A stretch of 64,000 nt of DNA, from contig JAHQRK010000007.1 of assembly GCA_019828595.1 (NCBI GenBank), positions 1,240,001 through 1,304,000 on the forward strand, written 5' to 3'. A program made the translations under genes and the position numbers. This DNA is from Aphanomyces cochlioides. Lineage: Eukaryota; Oomycota; Saprolegniomycetes; Saprolegniales; Verrucalvaceae. The first letter of the stretch is position 1, and every line of letters begins with the position of its first letter. Below the pieces are notes generated by a model that was given only the letters and a program-made list of their open reading frames with translations, did no database searches and was not told the origin of the DNA. Below are positions 20,602 to 32,029 of the stretch, in pieces.

Positions 20602-22295
20602 TCATGGAGCTAGCTCGGCGCCGTGCTGGACGAGCAAGTCTATCATATCATCTCGGTCTACTTGTTTGGCCAACATGGCGGGCGTTTTGTTTTCCTACGA
20701 TCAGAGCTCATGAGATGACAGAGAGATGGCCTCGTCGTACCGAATTGAATGCGTTCACGGCAGCTCCTTGGTTGATCAAATAGTCTGCGACTTGGACAGT
20801 CGTTCCAGTGATCGCATCGTGGAGAATCGTGTTCTTCATTTCATCCTGCGCATGAACATCCTCATGAATCAAGTTTACAAGGAGCGATGCCACACGTACG
20901 TCTGTCGCGTTGTTCACATCCGACTTGGCATCGACTAGGCACTGAACAACCTCCAATTTGGCGCCGCAGTAGACGGCATGATGCAATGCCGTCATGCCAA
21001 ACTAGGGAAGAGCAAAGTGAGTTGAAAATATTGTCCTTGTCGACGACGTACTGCATCTCGAGTTGTGACATCTGCGCCGCAACTGATGAGTTTGGCAACG
21101 ATTTCGATCGAACTAAAGATGGCGGCAGTCATGAGCGGCGTTTGATTGTCCTAAGCAATTCTTCCATGAGCCCAAGATGATCTCAGTGATGTTGTGTACA
21201 TTGTTGGTAGCATTGATGTCAGGATTCCACTTGAGGATTTCGTCGACCACAGAAGTGTTTCCCGACGTACAAGCGAGATAGATGACGGAATCGCCGTCCT
21301 AACCGTTCGTCAAACAGTCTGCGCAAAGATTGGAGTAGTCGTACTTTTGTCTTGGCGTGGATATCAATGTTGTCGGCTTGAAGAAGCATGCGGACATTGT
21401 CAAGTTGACCGCGGACTGCGGCATAATGCAAAGCCGTATAGCCTTTCTAAGCCAGCAAGGAGAGATGCTCAGGTTCATGGCTCGTGATGGAAGTAGATGT
21501 ACTTGATCTGCGATCGTGACGTCGCATTTGGCATCGAGAAGGCGCTGGACAATTTCAGGCTGGCCTCCGATCATCATGGCTTGGATGAGCGCTGTTTCTC
21601 CAGCCTGTCGTGCCGAAGGATGAGCTGAATGGATAGGATAAGTGGAGCGTACGTTGTTGGCCAAGTTAATGTCAACGCCACCATGGGCTAGGAGCTGCTC
21701 AACATTGTGCAAGGATTCTGTGAATGGCGGCGGGTCCATCAACTAAACTATTGATAAGAGACGAAGAGAGCGCTACAGTTCACCGGTGGTTCGCTCTCCC
21801 CGGCTGTGTCTTCTTCGTCGACCACATCGTCATAAACATACTAACGCAAAGCAATAAGCGTCGCCGTCCAGGGAGGAATAGACGCACTGTGTCTTCTCCA
21901 CGAGCTGCAAACATTAGTGCTGTATCGCCGTCCTACATGCATCAAGTCAGCACTGCAACCCTCGAATTGGAACGACTTCGTCCGTTGCATTCACGTCAAA
22001 GTTGACGTCGAGAAAGTGGCGAAGGATGGCGGCATCTCGACAGGCAGCTTCGAGGAACGAGCTCGTCAATGCTGGACGAAGTGTCTGGGCAATGTGATCG
22101 TTAGAAGTCTCCTTGGAATCCTCACGTACCTCATTTTGAACATCAATGCTAGTCAGGAACTTCTTCACGACGGCTTCATTGCGCTCAACCACCACTTTAT
22201 ACAGCGCCTACATGGACACTGTTAGCACAAGAGGAGATGTCAAGCACGCAGACGTCGTCAAAGTCGTCGATGCTCAAGGATCGCTTCTCCGCCAT
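20602..22295 (-). CDS. ankyrin-repeat protein with one repeat per exon (intact module copy)
   Basis: Eleven exons give 385 aa: 22295-22248, 22207-21977, 21932-21846, 21742-21653, 21604-21503, 21446-21345, 21298-21200, 21150-21052, 21001-20900, 20845-20741 and 20694-20602. Every exon length is a multiple of three and every intron is phase 0. Exons 3-11 are 87-105 nt, so each carries about one 33-residue ankyrin repeat (TALHYAAVRGQLDNVRMLLQ, SVIYLACTSGNTSVVDEIL, TALHHAVYCGAKLEVVQCLV). Introns are 40-56 nt, except the third (21743-21845), whose donor GTTAGT is the least certain. Most donors are GTAC. Exon 2 has a non-repeat N-terminal region. Ankyrin proteins bind partner proteins, but no partner or enzyme domain is visible. 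The convergent nuclease-like gene is a candidate partner. Confidence 0.75.
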
Positions 22296-22744
22296 GTTGC
22301 GAGGTGACTCTCTCTCCTGTTGCACACTGCCTGGGGAAACTTGAGGGATCCACTCTCGTCTGGCCAATAAGCAACCCAGACGTCGTCACACACCTACAGT
22401 ACATCCCACATGCTGTCTTAGTTGACTGAGTGGTCTGTCGAAACGATCCAACTCAGCCTCCGAGCTATCAGTCTTGCCAGCAGAGCGGAGATTATCGGGC
22501 CATGACAGCGACTCAACGTGAGGTTCACAGCCACTGGCGACTTGAGGAACAGGAACGTTGGTCTCCGTGGAAATTTGCGACCTCCCAAGCTCTTGACCGA
22601 AGCCATGGCGACATAAAGCTCATGAAGGACGACGACAATCGCTCGAAGGACAGCTTCATGGCCCACGGTTACAAAAATCCTTGAAACGTTGCTGTTGCGC
22701 GGCGTGACTCTACCTTCAGTAAGACGACAAAGACGACACAGACC
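22296..22744. other. divergent promoter region
   Basis: 450 bp between the ankyrin gene start and the plus-strand IQ-motif gene. No coding frame or clear motif cluster is supported. Confidence 0.4.
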
Positions 22745-24209
22745 ATGGGCAACGCACTCCCAGCCGTATCGAAATGGAAACGCGACGGCAAGTTGCCAAC
22801 CTCGAGCACGAGTAAAGAACCGGTGGAGGTACCCGCAAAGGCAAAGCTGCCAACTGCGCCGGACAAAGCGCTGCTCTTCATTGAGGATCACATTGTCTCG
22901 AGCGCCGAGTGGAATGGCGAAAACGTCTTCGTCTACCTCAAACGCTTCTGTGGCGCCATGAATGAATCCGAGGTACGCAGACATCTCCATGCTCGACAGA
23001 ATCGACCTAACAGCGTCCTGCGTGTAGACGGAAGGAAGGAAGCGGAAGCAAAAGCTGACGACGTTCATTCCAGGCGTGCACAACACATTCAACTTCAAAC
23101 TCAACCAAGAGACCGATAAAGTCTCTCGCGATGCGATCATCGCGGCTAAGAAGCTTCAAGTCTTTCTCCGTCGACACATGTATCGCGTGCGATGGCGGGA
23201 AGCCGTCGAGACACTCGTGAGGCGGCTTCGGGAAGAGCATCGACTGCAGCAAGAAGAAACTGCACTCGAATCCATGGTTACACGTTTCCGGGAGATCCTC
23301 AGGGACGGTCTTACAGCGGCCAAAGTCTCGACGATGGGCGCGCTCAAGACTGTCGTCCTCCGCCTTGTCATCGACACAACGTTTGACGAATGCTACATCA
23401 CATGGACGCCATCCAAGAAACGCGAGCCGCGGATTCTCATGCGTTTGTTCTCGCCGTGTTCCTCATTTGGTCTCATGCGCCTCTATGTAGATGACATTGA
23501 CAAAGTTGTGGCGGCGACCAAGACAATGTCCGGCGTGCCGAACCATCTCCTTCGCAAAGTGAGCCACCGACGGACATTTGTGCTTTGCATTCGAAGTAGC
23601 AGCAGCAGCAGCCATTCCACGAGTGGTCGTGGCCTGGCGCCGCGGCGGTTTATGATCCTTCAAGTCGCCAACTCGAAAGAACGCGATTTCCTCATCAAGG
23701 GCTTTCAACGATTCCTCGAGAACCGCGCTAGTTATTTAGACGACGCGGGCGTTCCCCGCATGGACAAGCGCAAGGCCGCCTTGGCCTTCTTCAACCCTCC
23801 AGCCGTGCCAACTACTCCAACCTCATCGGAAGCGGTGCCAGCGCCGGCGATGAGTCGCCTTGAGCAGCTTGAATTCAGAGAACAACGACGCCGACAGGCT
23901 CGACAACTCCTTGCCGCGACGTCGTCAGTCTTCAGCGATGATGAAGAGAACGACGAGGACGACGAGGACAGCCAGAGATCGTCGGCGTCATATCGTGCCA
24001 AGGAGAGAGCTGCGTCGGTCGTGCCGCTGGATGCATCAGCACAGCCATTGCTATCGCATTTCTACTCGACCCGGTTTGATGCCATGGACGAAGAAGCAAA
24101 GCAAGACAAGCTGCCGAGTCCGAAGCATGTGGCAATGACGGCATTCCAGGCGAAAATGCTCGAGGAAGAAGCTCGACTGAGCGTTTTGTTTGATGCAATG
24201 TCAACTTAG
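22745..24209 (+). CDS. IQ-motif protein, possibly N-myristoylated, unknown function
   Basis: Two exons (22745-22972, 23028-24209) with a 55-nt intron give 469 aa. The protein begins MGNALP, so a glycine follows the initiator Met as in N-myristoylated proteins, though the proline at position 6 is unfavourable. An IQ-like calmodulin-binding motif lies at about 113-132 (KKLQVFLRRHMYRVRW). The region about 150-300 alternates hydrophobic strands and could be a PH-like fold (LKTVVLRLVID, YITWTPSKKREPRIL, FMILQVANSKERDFLIKGFQ). An acidic Ser-rich low-complexity stretch follows (about 385-410). The second exon was placed using the frame TFIPGVHNTFNF. The stop codon overlaps that of the convergent DHHC gene. 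No named family was recognised. Confidence 0.75.
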
Positions 24210-25143
24210 TCGAGTTTGATGGTGTGGTTGATGGGAAAGCCGTCGCGGCGCAACGTCGTCATGTGCTTGGGATAAATAGGCAAGAACGCAATGCACCAGT
24301 CGCCAAAGACTTGATGGAGATTGGAGACGACGCCGACGTTGTAGTAGTTGATGAAGCCGATCGTCCCGTGCTTTTCAAAGTACTCGAGCGTCGTCATGTT
24401 GAAGAGCGTCAAGTAGACATGCATGAGGAAGAACACGGTGAGCGCTAAACCGACGCATAAACTCGCAAAGAACACCGCGACAATCTAGACAAGCGCCACG
24501 TTTAGGTCCATGGAGGGTGTTGATCGCTGGAGACGTACTTGGAGATGATACGATGTGAAAGACCAGCCTGTCGAGACGAGTTCAATGCCGAGTTGACGAA
24601 AGGACGTCGAGAACAAGTACTCCCAGATCAAACACGCGGTGCTCAAGCACGCCAAGGCGCTCCAGCCGAGAAAGAGGATGAAAAACTTGTAGTTCTCCAA
24701 ACCAATGCATCTGCACACGAAGATTAGAGTGTCGAGACGGTGGTGGGGTCGTACTTGTTGAGGAAAACGCAGTGGTGGTCCATCTTGGCAATGCACGATC
24801 CACACGACCGACAATGATGCGTCCGGTCTGGTTTGGGCACGTTGCATTTTCGGCAAAAGCGCTTATTGCCGTTGTACTTGAGCTCAATCGAGGCATCGCC
24901 TCGCATGTGAGGCGACGTGCGATCCACAATGACTTTAGCCAGCATGCATCTTGCCAAGCAGACGACCATGACGGCAATCACGACGTTGTAGTAGAGCCAG
25001 TAGACCACCGGCAATCGGCCAAGACCTTCAGGGTTGAAGGAAAACCCAGTGTAGATCCATACAATTAACAAGGCGATCAGTCCTGGAAGAAACCAGCGCA
25101 CAATCGGCGGCCGCGACTTCCATTTCGAGCTGCTGCACATCAA
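24206..25143 (-). CDS. DHHC-type protein S-palmitoyltransferase
   Basis: Three exons (25143-24755, 24710-24539, 24484-24206) with introns of 44 and 54 nt give 279 aa. Two N-terminal membrane segments (FLPGLIALLIVWIY, VVIAVMVVCLA) precede the cysteine-rich domain CRKCNVPKPDRTHHCRSCGS with the catalytic AKMDHHC. Two further membrane segments (FFILFLGWSALACLSTACL, FFASLCVGLALTVFFLM) come before a TTLE sequence that fits the family's TTxE motif. The enzyme transfers fatty acyl groups to cysteines of cytosolic protein faces at ER, Golgi or plasma membrane. Residues after DHHC read VFLNKCIG, not the usual PWVNNCVG. The 3' end overlaps the neighbouring gene by 4 bp. Confidence 0.92.
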
Positions 25144-25435
25144 TCACGCAGTGCTTGGTCGAAGTTTTGCTGGCGAATTTACATTGGTTAATAAGAAATC
25201 ACACTATTTAAGGTCCCTTCAATCGTCTCATCCAGTACAAGACCAAGCTCCTCTCCAGTGTGTTATGCGCCCGTTGTGGCGTCAAATACGCTGTGGAAGC
25301 AAGCGCGAAGCGCATGAAACGACGAATGACGGCGGAAGTTGTGAGATGGTTGAGATCATGAACTAACAGTATTTTATGTATTTTGGTGATAATAGCCAAT
25401 CATAAAATTTTGTCATTTGGGAATTTGCGTTGAAA

Positions 25436-25998
25436 ATGTACAATCGATCAGGCATGGGGAGTCGAGCGGTTGACCGTGCGCATTTGTATAGCCGACAATC
25501 GGTACGACTTGGACGATAGAGAGCGCATTTCTAGCGAGGAAAAGATGCTGGAAGAGCAGATTTATGACGCGATCTTTGTGTAGAATCCAAGCACGAGCGT
25601 CAATGCCGAGCAGACGCATCGACTCATGGAAGAGCAAAACGACGAAAAGATTGATCAACTGTCGATTCAAATTGGCGCACTGAAAAAGGTACATACGACG
25701 ACTAGTAAGAAGGCGATCATCGTCTTTGTGTAGATGACCCAAGATATTCAAAACGCCGTCAAGGAAGACAATCGATTCCTCGATGGAATGGTATGCATCG
25801 ATAGCGTTGCTCGATTGTGTGACTTTGTGCATGTTGCAGAGCCAAGATTTTGATCACACTGACTCGTTGATGGGCGGTACATTGAAGAAATTGGGCAACA
25901 TGATGGAACAAGGCGGCGGAAGACATATGTGGCTCCTCGTAGGCTTTGTCCTGGTAGTGCTTATCCTGCTCTACTTTTTGATGACGGGCAAGTACTAA
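25436..25998 (+). CDS. BET1: Bet1-like Qc-SNARE
   Basis: Four exons (25436-25501, 25584-25688, 25734-25790, 25840-25998), all introns phase 0 (82, 45, 49 nt), give 128 aa. A short N-terminus is followed by a SNARE heptad region (LMEEQNDEKIDQLSIQIGAL, then DNRFLDGMSQDFDHTDSLMG) and a C-terminal membrane anchor (WLLVGFVLVVLILLYFLM) with only a few luminal residues. This size and layout fit Bet1/Sft1, which act in ER-Golgi vesicle fusion. The first intron is unusually long for this window. A shorter splice inside it would leave a stop in frame. It is convergent with the villin gene (44 bp between stops). Confidence 0.88.
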
Positions 25999-26042
25999 TC
26001 ACAGACCAAGTTTATATTTTTGTCGTGTCGTGCGCACATTCC

Positions 26043-28568
26043 TTAGAACAAATGCACTTCCTTCTTCTTGGCTTGTTGCTTCCACTTGGGCAAAGCTTCA
26101 AACTCGGCACGGGTGACGCCAAACACTGTCTTGAAGTCGCTGTCGCTCAAATATGATTCCTTTCGGGTCACATCGATGCCTTCGACACCAGCAACCAATT
26201 GTTCCAGCGTGTACTTGCCACCCACAGCAGCCACGGGAGCAGGTGGAGCAGCAACTGGAGCAGGGGCGGCAGGTGCCGCGGCAGCAGCACCGCCACTGGT
26301 CTTGTGCTTTTCTTCACGCATCTTTTGCAACTTGGCCTCATAAGGGTCAACGAAAGCAGCTTGGTGGAAGAATTTAGGATCCCAGCCGGCAAAGTGGCAA
26401 GTAAAGATGGGTGGTTCCTTGCCAGATTGAACTTGTATGATAGGCACACCTTCACCACGGCCATCGCTTTGGGCGGCTTCGAGGTAGTCGTTAGCCATCT
26501 TGATCGCGCCGCGCTTTTCGGATTCGTTAGCTCCTTGGCCGATCCACAAGTACAAAGTGGTGTAGCAATCCAACAAGAAGACATCGTCCACGTTCAAGTC
26601 GTCTTGGGCGAACGAAAACACTTCAGACGCGTCAAAATAACCAGTTTGGTTGGTGCAGTGGAACAAACGAGGTTCGTGTTCGGCTTCTTGGCCAGCCTTG
26701 ACCTTGGGGTAGTTGGTCTTGCCTCCCAAGAATCCCCAGAATTCAGCGTCCTCACTGCCTTCGTCGACAATCGTGATGGTACGCTTGCCCTTCAAGATGG
26801 CGCTAATGTTAGAGGCAACTCGGCGTTCATCCGCGTTAGCACCCGAACCTTGCCATTGGTAAACCTTGTAAGGAGTGGTCAAGACAAAGCAATCGCCAGA
26901 GTTCAAGTTGGCGGCGACTTCATCGACTTGCGTCGCAAATGTGTTCAATTCAGACGTGCCCTTGACGTGGAACAAGCTAACACCATCTTCGTCATACGAG
27001 TCTTGGTCGTTACGGTTCTTGAAGCCACTGGCCTTACCACCAGAGTGAACAATCATTTTACCCAAGAAGAGGCGGCGGAAATGAGATGGCTCCTTGCCTT
27101 GGATGACGCGGACTTGAATGGGAGAGCCGCCCATTTCGTCGTCCAAGCGTTGGGCCCAAAGTGCGCTGGCAGCCTTTTCGTCTTGCGAAGATTGACGACC
27201 TTGCCAGAAATAAATGACGTGCGATGGCTTGTTACCCGACTTTGGCGTGAACGTGTTGAGAATGACATAGGAGTCGCCGCCAAAGAATTCACCGTAAGTC
27301 GAAGCATCGATTTCGACCTTTTCCAAGTTTTCAATACGCCAAATCTTGACGGCGTTGGTGCCTTCTTCACCACCGAACAAGTCATCATCGTCAGCAGTGG
27401 CAGTCGAAATGAACAAAGATGAAGCATCGACAGACTTGGCTTCAGGGGTGGCTTTGGTACCAGTTGGTTGTTGTCCGAAGGTAATCGTCTTCGGGGGATC
27501 CCAAGCACGGAACAACGCCTTGAAGGCAGCACCTTCACCACCTTCAGCAACTCGCGTGATAGGAGTTTGGGCAGGACGCTTCAATTGAGAAAGGTACTTC
27601 GAGGCATAGATGACACCGTTCTTGCGTTCTTCCGCGGAAGCCCCTCGGCCAATCCACACATGGAGGACATTGCCGGCATCCACGATGAACACATCGTTCG
27701 AGTTGAGCAAATCCTTTGTCAAAATGCCGTTCTTGGGGGTGACATCTGTGGTCTTCAACGACGATGACGCGTCGCTCAATTGGATGAGCTTGATGGATTC
27801 ACGGTGGGCCTTTTCGTGAGCTTCATCGTCAGGTCCTTCCTTTGTGACGTTAATGAGGCCACCAAGAGTCTTCCAGAACTTGTCGTTCTTGGGTTCGTCG
27901 TCCAAGAACACGATTTGGGCACGAGCACCACGTTCGTTGTTGTTCAATTGACGGACGTAGTCCAAAGCCTTGGCCTTTTCTTGGCGGTTAGCGGTGGCAC
28001 CGTTGTACTATGGAGGGAGAAATAAGATATCACACAAGGATGAAATTCTACGTACGACAAAAATTTCCAAACCAAGATCAAGAATGTAGACATCATCCTT
28101 GGTCAAGGAGGTATTCTTGCAGGGGACTTCATTGACACGCACGGTGCGCTTGCCCTTGACTTGGAGCAACTTTGTGTCATATTGGTCGCGCACGACCTTG
28201 TTGAATCCACTGTCGACACCACCGGCCAAATATTCAATACCGGTGTTCTTGAAATACGACAAGAACAATTCGCTTTCATACCCTTGGCATTCGCGGTATT
28301 GGACAGGGCCACCACCAAGCGATTCATCAAGCTCGACAGTCTTGTAGGCGGCGACACCACTTTCATCTTGCGAAGTTTCCTTGCCAAGCCAGAAGTGGAT
28401 GTTCCAGCTGAGCGCGTTGTTTTTCAACGTAGTGTGCAAAAAGATGTACGAGTCGCCAGTGTGGAGCTTGTGGAGATCTTTCGTCACAGGGACAGGCACC
28501 AACTTTTCAATGCGCCAAGCGACAAGGCCTGGACGTTGTCCTGCACCGGCAAAGGCTGGTTCCGTCAT
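26043..28568 (-). CDS. villin (six gelsolin repeats plus headpiece)
   Basis: Two exons (28568-28056, 28007-26043), intron 48 nt, 825 aa. Six gelsolin-type repeats are recognisable by their GDSYIFLHT-, [10 protein letters not shown], [10 protein letters not shown] and [14 protein letters not shown] strands. They are followed by an Ala/Pro-rich linker and a C-terminal villin headpiece of about 36 residues ([29 protein letters not shown]). The headpiece has the conserved KKxxxLF-type ending that binds F-actin. Villins bundle, cap and, in the presence of calcium, sever actin filaments. The length equals that of animal and plant villins. The ATG at 28568 precedes the canonical [11 protein letters not shown] start of repeat 1, so the start is secure. 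Confidence 0.95.
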
Positions 28569-28983
28569 AATGCGTGCTCTTGAGATCGAATTGGAAAATG
28601 AGGGGGTGAAAGTGCGAGTTGTTGCTGTCGTCAGTCCTTTTTATGTTTTTTCACAGTTTATAAATTCTCAAAGGATATTTAAAATACTTGTGGCAAGCAT
28701 CCGGCCCATTTCACGCGTGTGAGTTACAAAGTATTAATTTTCACAGGGAGGTCATTTTTACAACCGCACCACATTAGTTATCCGGATCCGGATAAGACCG
28801 CAATGTTGAAGTGAAACATGTCCGTCCACACATAGCGCAGCCGGCCGGAGATACCGTCACCTTGGTCGGTCCAGCGCGGCGCCACGGCAACAAAACGAAG
28901 GGAACAAGAGCTATACACATATATTATGGACGAAATAAAGGGGGTTTATTCTGCTTTGGAGTCGCAATACAAGTAGCAGTCGT
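28569..28983. other. villin upstream region / PKA downstream region
   Basis: 415 bp without a gene. It contains the palindrome-type motif TTATCCGGATCCGGATAAG at 28778-28796, one of several ATCCGGAT copies in promoters of this window. Confidence 0.5.
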
Positions 28984-30089
28984 CTAAAATTCACAGAAGG
29001 GATCCTTCCCGTTGTATACAGGGACGGGCGCTTCTTCGTTTGAGTCCGGGTACGGATCAAAGTTGGACGTGTCGTTGGGTGTGACGACCTTGGGGATGAT
29101 CGGCGCAGTGCCCTTTCGAGCAAGCATGGCTTCCCAATCGCACCCAGAGAAGAATTTGTGCTTTTTGATGTCCTCGACGCCGTTTTTCAAGCACCCGTAG
29201 CGTTTCGTCAGGTCGGCCGTGAGCAGTCGCTTGATCAACGCTTTCGCATTGCGATCAAAGTACCGCGGAAAGTTGATCTTGCCTGAGAGAATTTGTTGGT
29301 AAATCCCCATCGGATCGTCGTCGCAAAATGGAGGCTGCCCTGCTAACATTTCAAAGATCAAGATGCCCAGTGTCCACCAGTCGACGCCTTTGCCATGCCC
29401 CTTGTTGAGCAACACTTCAGGTGCAATGTACTCGGGCGTGCCGCACAGCGTATACGTTTTGAATGCCACGCGTTTCGCAAAGCCAAAGTCGGTGATTTTG
29501 ATAAATCCTTCGTGGTCGAGGAGCAGATTTTCCGGTTTCAAGTCGCGGTAGATAAAGTCTTGGCTGTGGAGGTACTCGAAGATCGAGACGACTTGTGCCG
29601 AGTAAAACTTGGTCGTGTTAAAGTCAAAGCGGCCCGCTTTTCGTAGATGCGTAAAGAATTCGCCGCCGATCACATACTCCAGCACCATATACAGACATCT
29701 CGAGTCTTGGAATGTGCCTGCAAGGTTCACAATGAACGGATGATCGAGACACATCAAGATGGTCTTTTCCGAGATCATGTGCTCCACCTACATCGCAAAA
29801 GCTCCTGATCCGATCCTGTCCAAGTTGGGAGTAGTGTACCTGCTGCAGGCGAATGATCTCTGCCTTCTTCAATATTTTGATCGCCCAAAACGTTCCTGTC
29901 GCCTAGATAACACACACACATTGATCAAGTCGTCGTCAGGATGTGTCCAACCTTGTGCGTCGCAAACCGTACACGTCCAAACGAACCTGTGCCCAACGTT
30001 ACACCGAAATCAAAGTGCGTGATATCCAACGGCCCAGGCAGTTTGTTGCTAGCTCTAGGTGGAATTCCTCCTTCCGCCGCCGCCGCCAT
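28984..30089 (-). CDS. cAMP-dependent protein kinase catalytic subunit (AGC kinase)
   Basis: Three exons (30089-29952, 29902-29840, 29787-28984) with introns of 49 and 52 nt give 334 aa. The kinase core is complete: glycine loop LGTGSFGRV (about 32-40), ATP lysine in WAIKIL (K55), catalytic YRDLKPEN, DFGFAK, and the activation loop TLCGTPEYIAPE with the PDK1-type threonine. The C-terminal tail ends FCEF, like the FTEF end of PKA catalytic subunits, which argues for PKA rather than PKB or PKC. No PH or C2 domain is present. The N-terminus is short and Ala-rich (MAAAAEGG). It would be held by regulatory subunits and freed by cAMP, as in zoospore signalling of oomycetes. Confidence 0.92.
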
Positions 30090-30696
30090 GCTGCCAAAGA
30101 TATCGGTTTTGCAAGTGCTCTTGTAGCGACCTCTGACCGTTCTTCATGGAAACTCCTATATCAAGAGTCGCTTGGACGTATTTTTTAAAAATCACTTGAA
30201 AATTGTATCGAAATTGAATTTTATGACAAGATCGACTAATTCTTCGATCTTTCATTTGACCGTTTCACAGGCCGGTCCTTACCGGACACCGCCGATATCG
30301 AACGCTTCGGATTAGCCGTAACGACACCCCGCGACCGTGTGTGACTAGGATGCAGAGATACCGAGGAACGATTCCATCACATTGCTCCCCTCTTTCTCTC
30401 TCGTTCTCCCACGTTTCCGGGACTTACAACGGTGTCTCCAAGCGATGTATTACGACAGAGAGAGGACGCAGTGAAAAGTTGTCAAAAGACACGAGGATAG
30501 AACAATTGCACCACGAGTGGCAACAACACAGGGTGTATGTGTGTCTGTTTATCTCGGTATGATCGCTAATTCTTCCACGAATTGCAAGACTGGAAGGTTG
30601 ACACACTGTGACCAGTCGAAGTTGCAGTCCTGGCTCGTTTGCGAGATCGAAGATCGCACGTCGATTGACCAAAAGCCACTCCAAGCAGCTCGAACG
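30090..30696. other. divergent promoter region
   Basis: Between the PKA start (minus) and the coiled-coil gene start (plus). It holds a TCACTTGAAAATTGTAT motif at about 30192-30208 and a GCCGCCGCC run overlapping the PKA start. No other gene is supported. Confidence 0.4.
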
Positions 30697-31942
30697 ATGG
30701 AAGATGACGACGAAATTCTCTTTGACGCCACGACGGACGAGGACCCCGTTCAGCATGAACAACATAGAAATGATGGGAACGATGAGCGCATCAAGGACCT
30801 CGACCAGAAGCCAGTGACGGTCGATTACATCGCGCAAATCGCCAGACTGACCGAGCAAATACGACAACTCCAAGCGTCAGCCGCAGAGCACAACACAATA
30901 CGAGTCCAAGCCGCGGGGGAAAACGCACTGTACGAACTGACCGATGCGATCTTATCCTCATGCCGCATCGTAGGCTGCAGAAGCAACTGGACCATCAGCT
31001 CTCGGTGGTCAAGCATCTTAAGCAAATGGTCAAGAACGTCAGCGACAAGTACACGGCAGTGCAGATGGAGAACAGAGCGCTCCTAGCAGAGAGCAAGGAA
31101 GACCAGGCAGCTCTGTCGCAGTGCCGAGAGGAGGTGCAACAAGCTCGCGACGAGATTGCTCGATACAAATCACGCGAAAGCACCTGGCAGGAGACACTGC
31201 AGCGGTGCCAAGAACTCGAAGATGCGCAAGCTCGTCTCCAAGTCGAATGCAATGAGTGGAAAGCTCAAACTGAGGCTCTCGCAGGTGTTCAGGCTGAAAA
31301 TGCACAGCTCCAGCAAAGTTTGAGTGACAGCGAGAGGGAACAACTCATTGCATCGAAGCGAACGCACCACATGATCAAAGAACTGCGCCACTCGCTCAAA
31401 GTCGAGCAAGAGAAGAACCAACTCGAAGCTGCGCAACGCAACGACGTCAAAGTTATCACAGTCGACGGTGGTTCTGAGGACATGAGTGCTGCTGGCGTCA
31501 TCCGAGACATGGCTACGAGGCTGGAAGAGTTGCTCGCTGTGAATGCACAGCTGAAGGAGCGATTGCAATTCTCCCAAGAGAATGCGCAGCTTCTCGCTGA
31601 GGACCTTGAGAAGAAACGACTCGTCCTTCAGCAGCTCACGCTCGCACTCGTGACGCCAGTGGTAATGCGATTCCAGGAGACAAACCTCATGTGTGTACAA
31701 CAGGACGAACGCGACGAAATTATCGCCATGGCGGTCGCCAAAGCTGCCGCTATCGAGTCGTCACCCATCACGGAAACCTTGCTCTACGTCACTATCAAGG
31801 AGAATCTACATCTCAAGGTATATCCATTGCTTGGAGTGTGTGGTCTAAGCTGTCCTGGTAGAGGCAACTGGGTTGCCACAAGGCGCCGTTTGCCATTGAG
31901 TGGAAGGAACCCGACGCTTTGTCTTTTTATCGCATGCTGTAA
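30697..31942 (+). CDS. long coiled-coil protein, unknown
   Basis: Three exons (30697-30929, 30974-31817, 31862-31942), introns 44 and 44 nt, 385 aa. An acidic N-terminus (MEDDDEILFDATTDEDP) leads into nearly continuous heptads from about residue 45 to 300 (LTEQIRQLQAS, LHHQ-type repeats, LEELLAVNAQLKERLQF). The C-terminus ends in the hydrophobic tail IEWKEPDALSFYRML. No enzymatic motif or membrane segment. An in-frame upstream ATG at 30517 exists, but the acidic start at 30697 is preferred. It is convergent with the lebercilin-like gene (87 bp between stops), and both are coiled-coil proteins. A role in a flagellar or basal-body structure is possible but only inferred from that neighbour. Confidence 0.75.
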
Positions 31943-32029
31943 GATGGTCATCTCTGTGTTTGGAAGAAAGTTAAATAAGCTTACAAGCCCGCTGCTCTGC
32001 TCTGCCCTCTTGGTGGTCTTTCTCTGCCT

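Noticed and set aside
22418..23140. 240-codon minus-strand open frame
   Set aside because: Overlaps the two-exon IQ-motif gene on the plus strand and contains no recognisable domain.
25502..25583. A 37-nt intron inside the first intron of the Bet1-like gene
   Set aside because: It would leave a stop codon in frame. The single 82-nt intron keeps phase 0 and a proper SNARE.
26199..27422. 407-codon open frame on the plus strand
   Set aside because: It is antisense to the villin coding sequence and has no motif. The villin frame on the other strand is complete and conserved.
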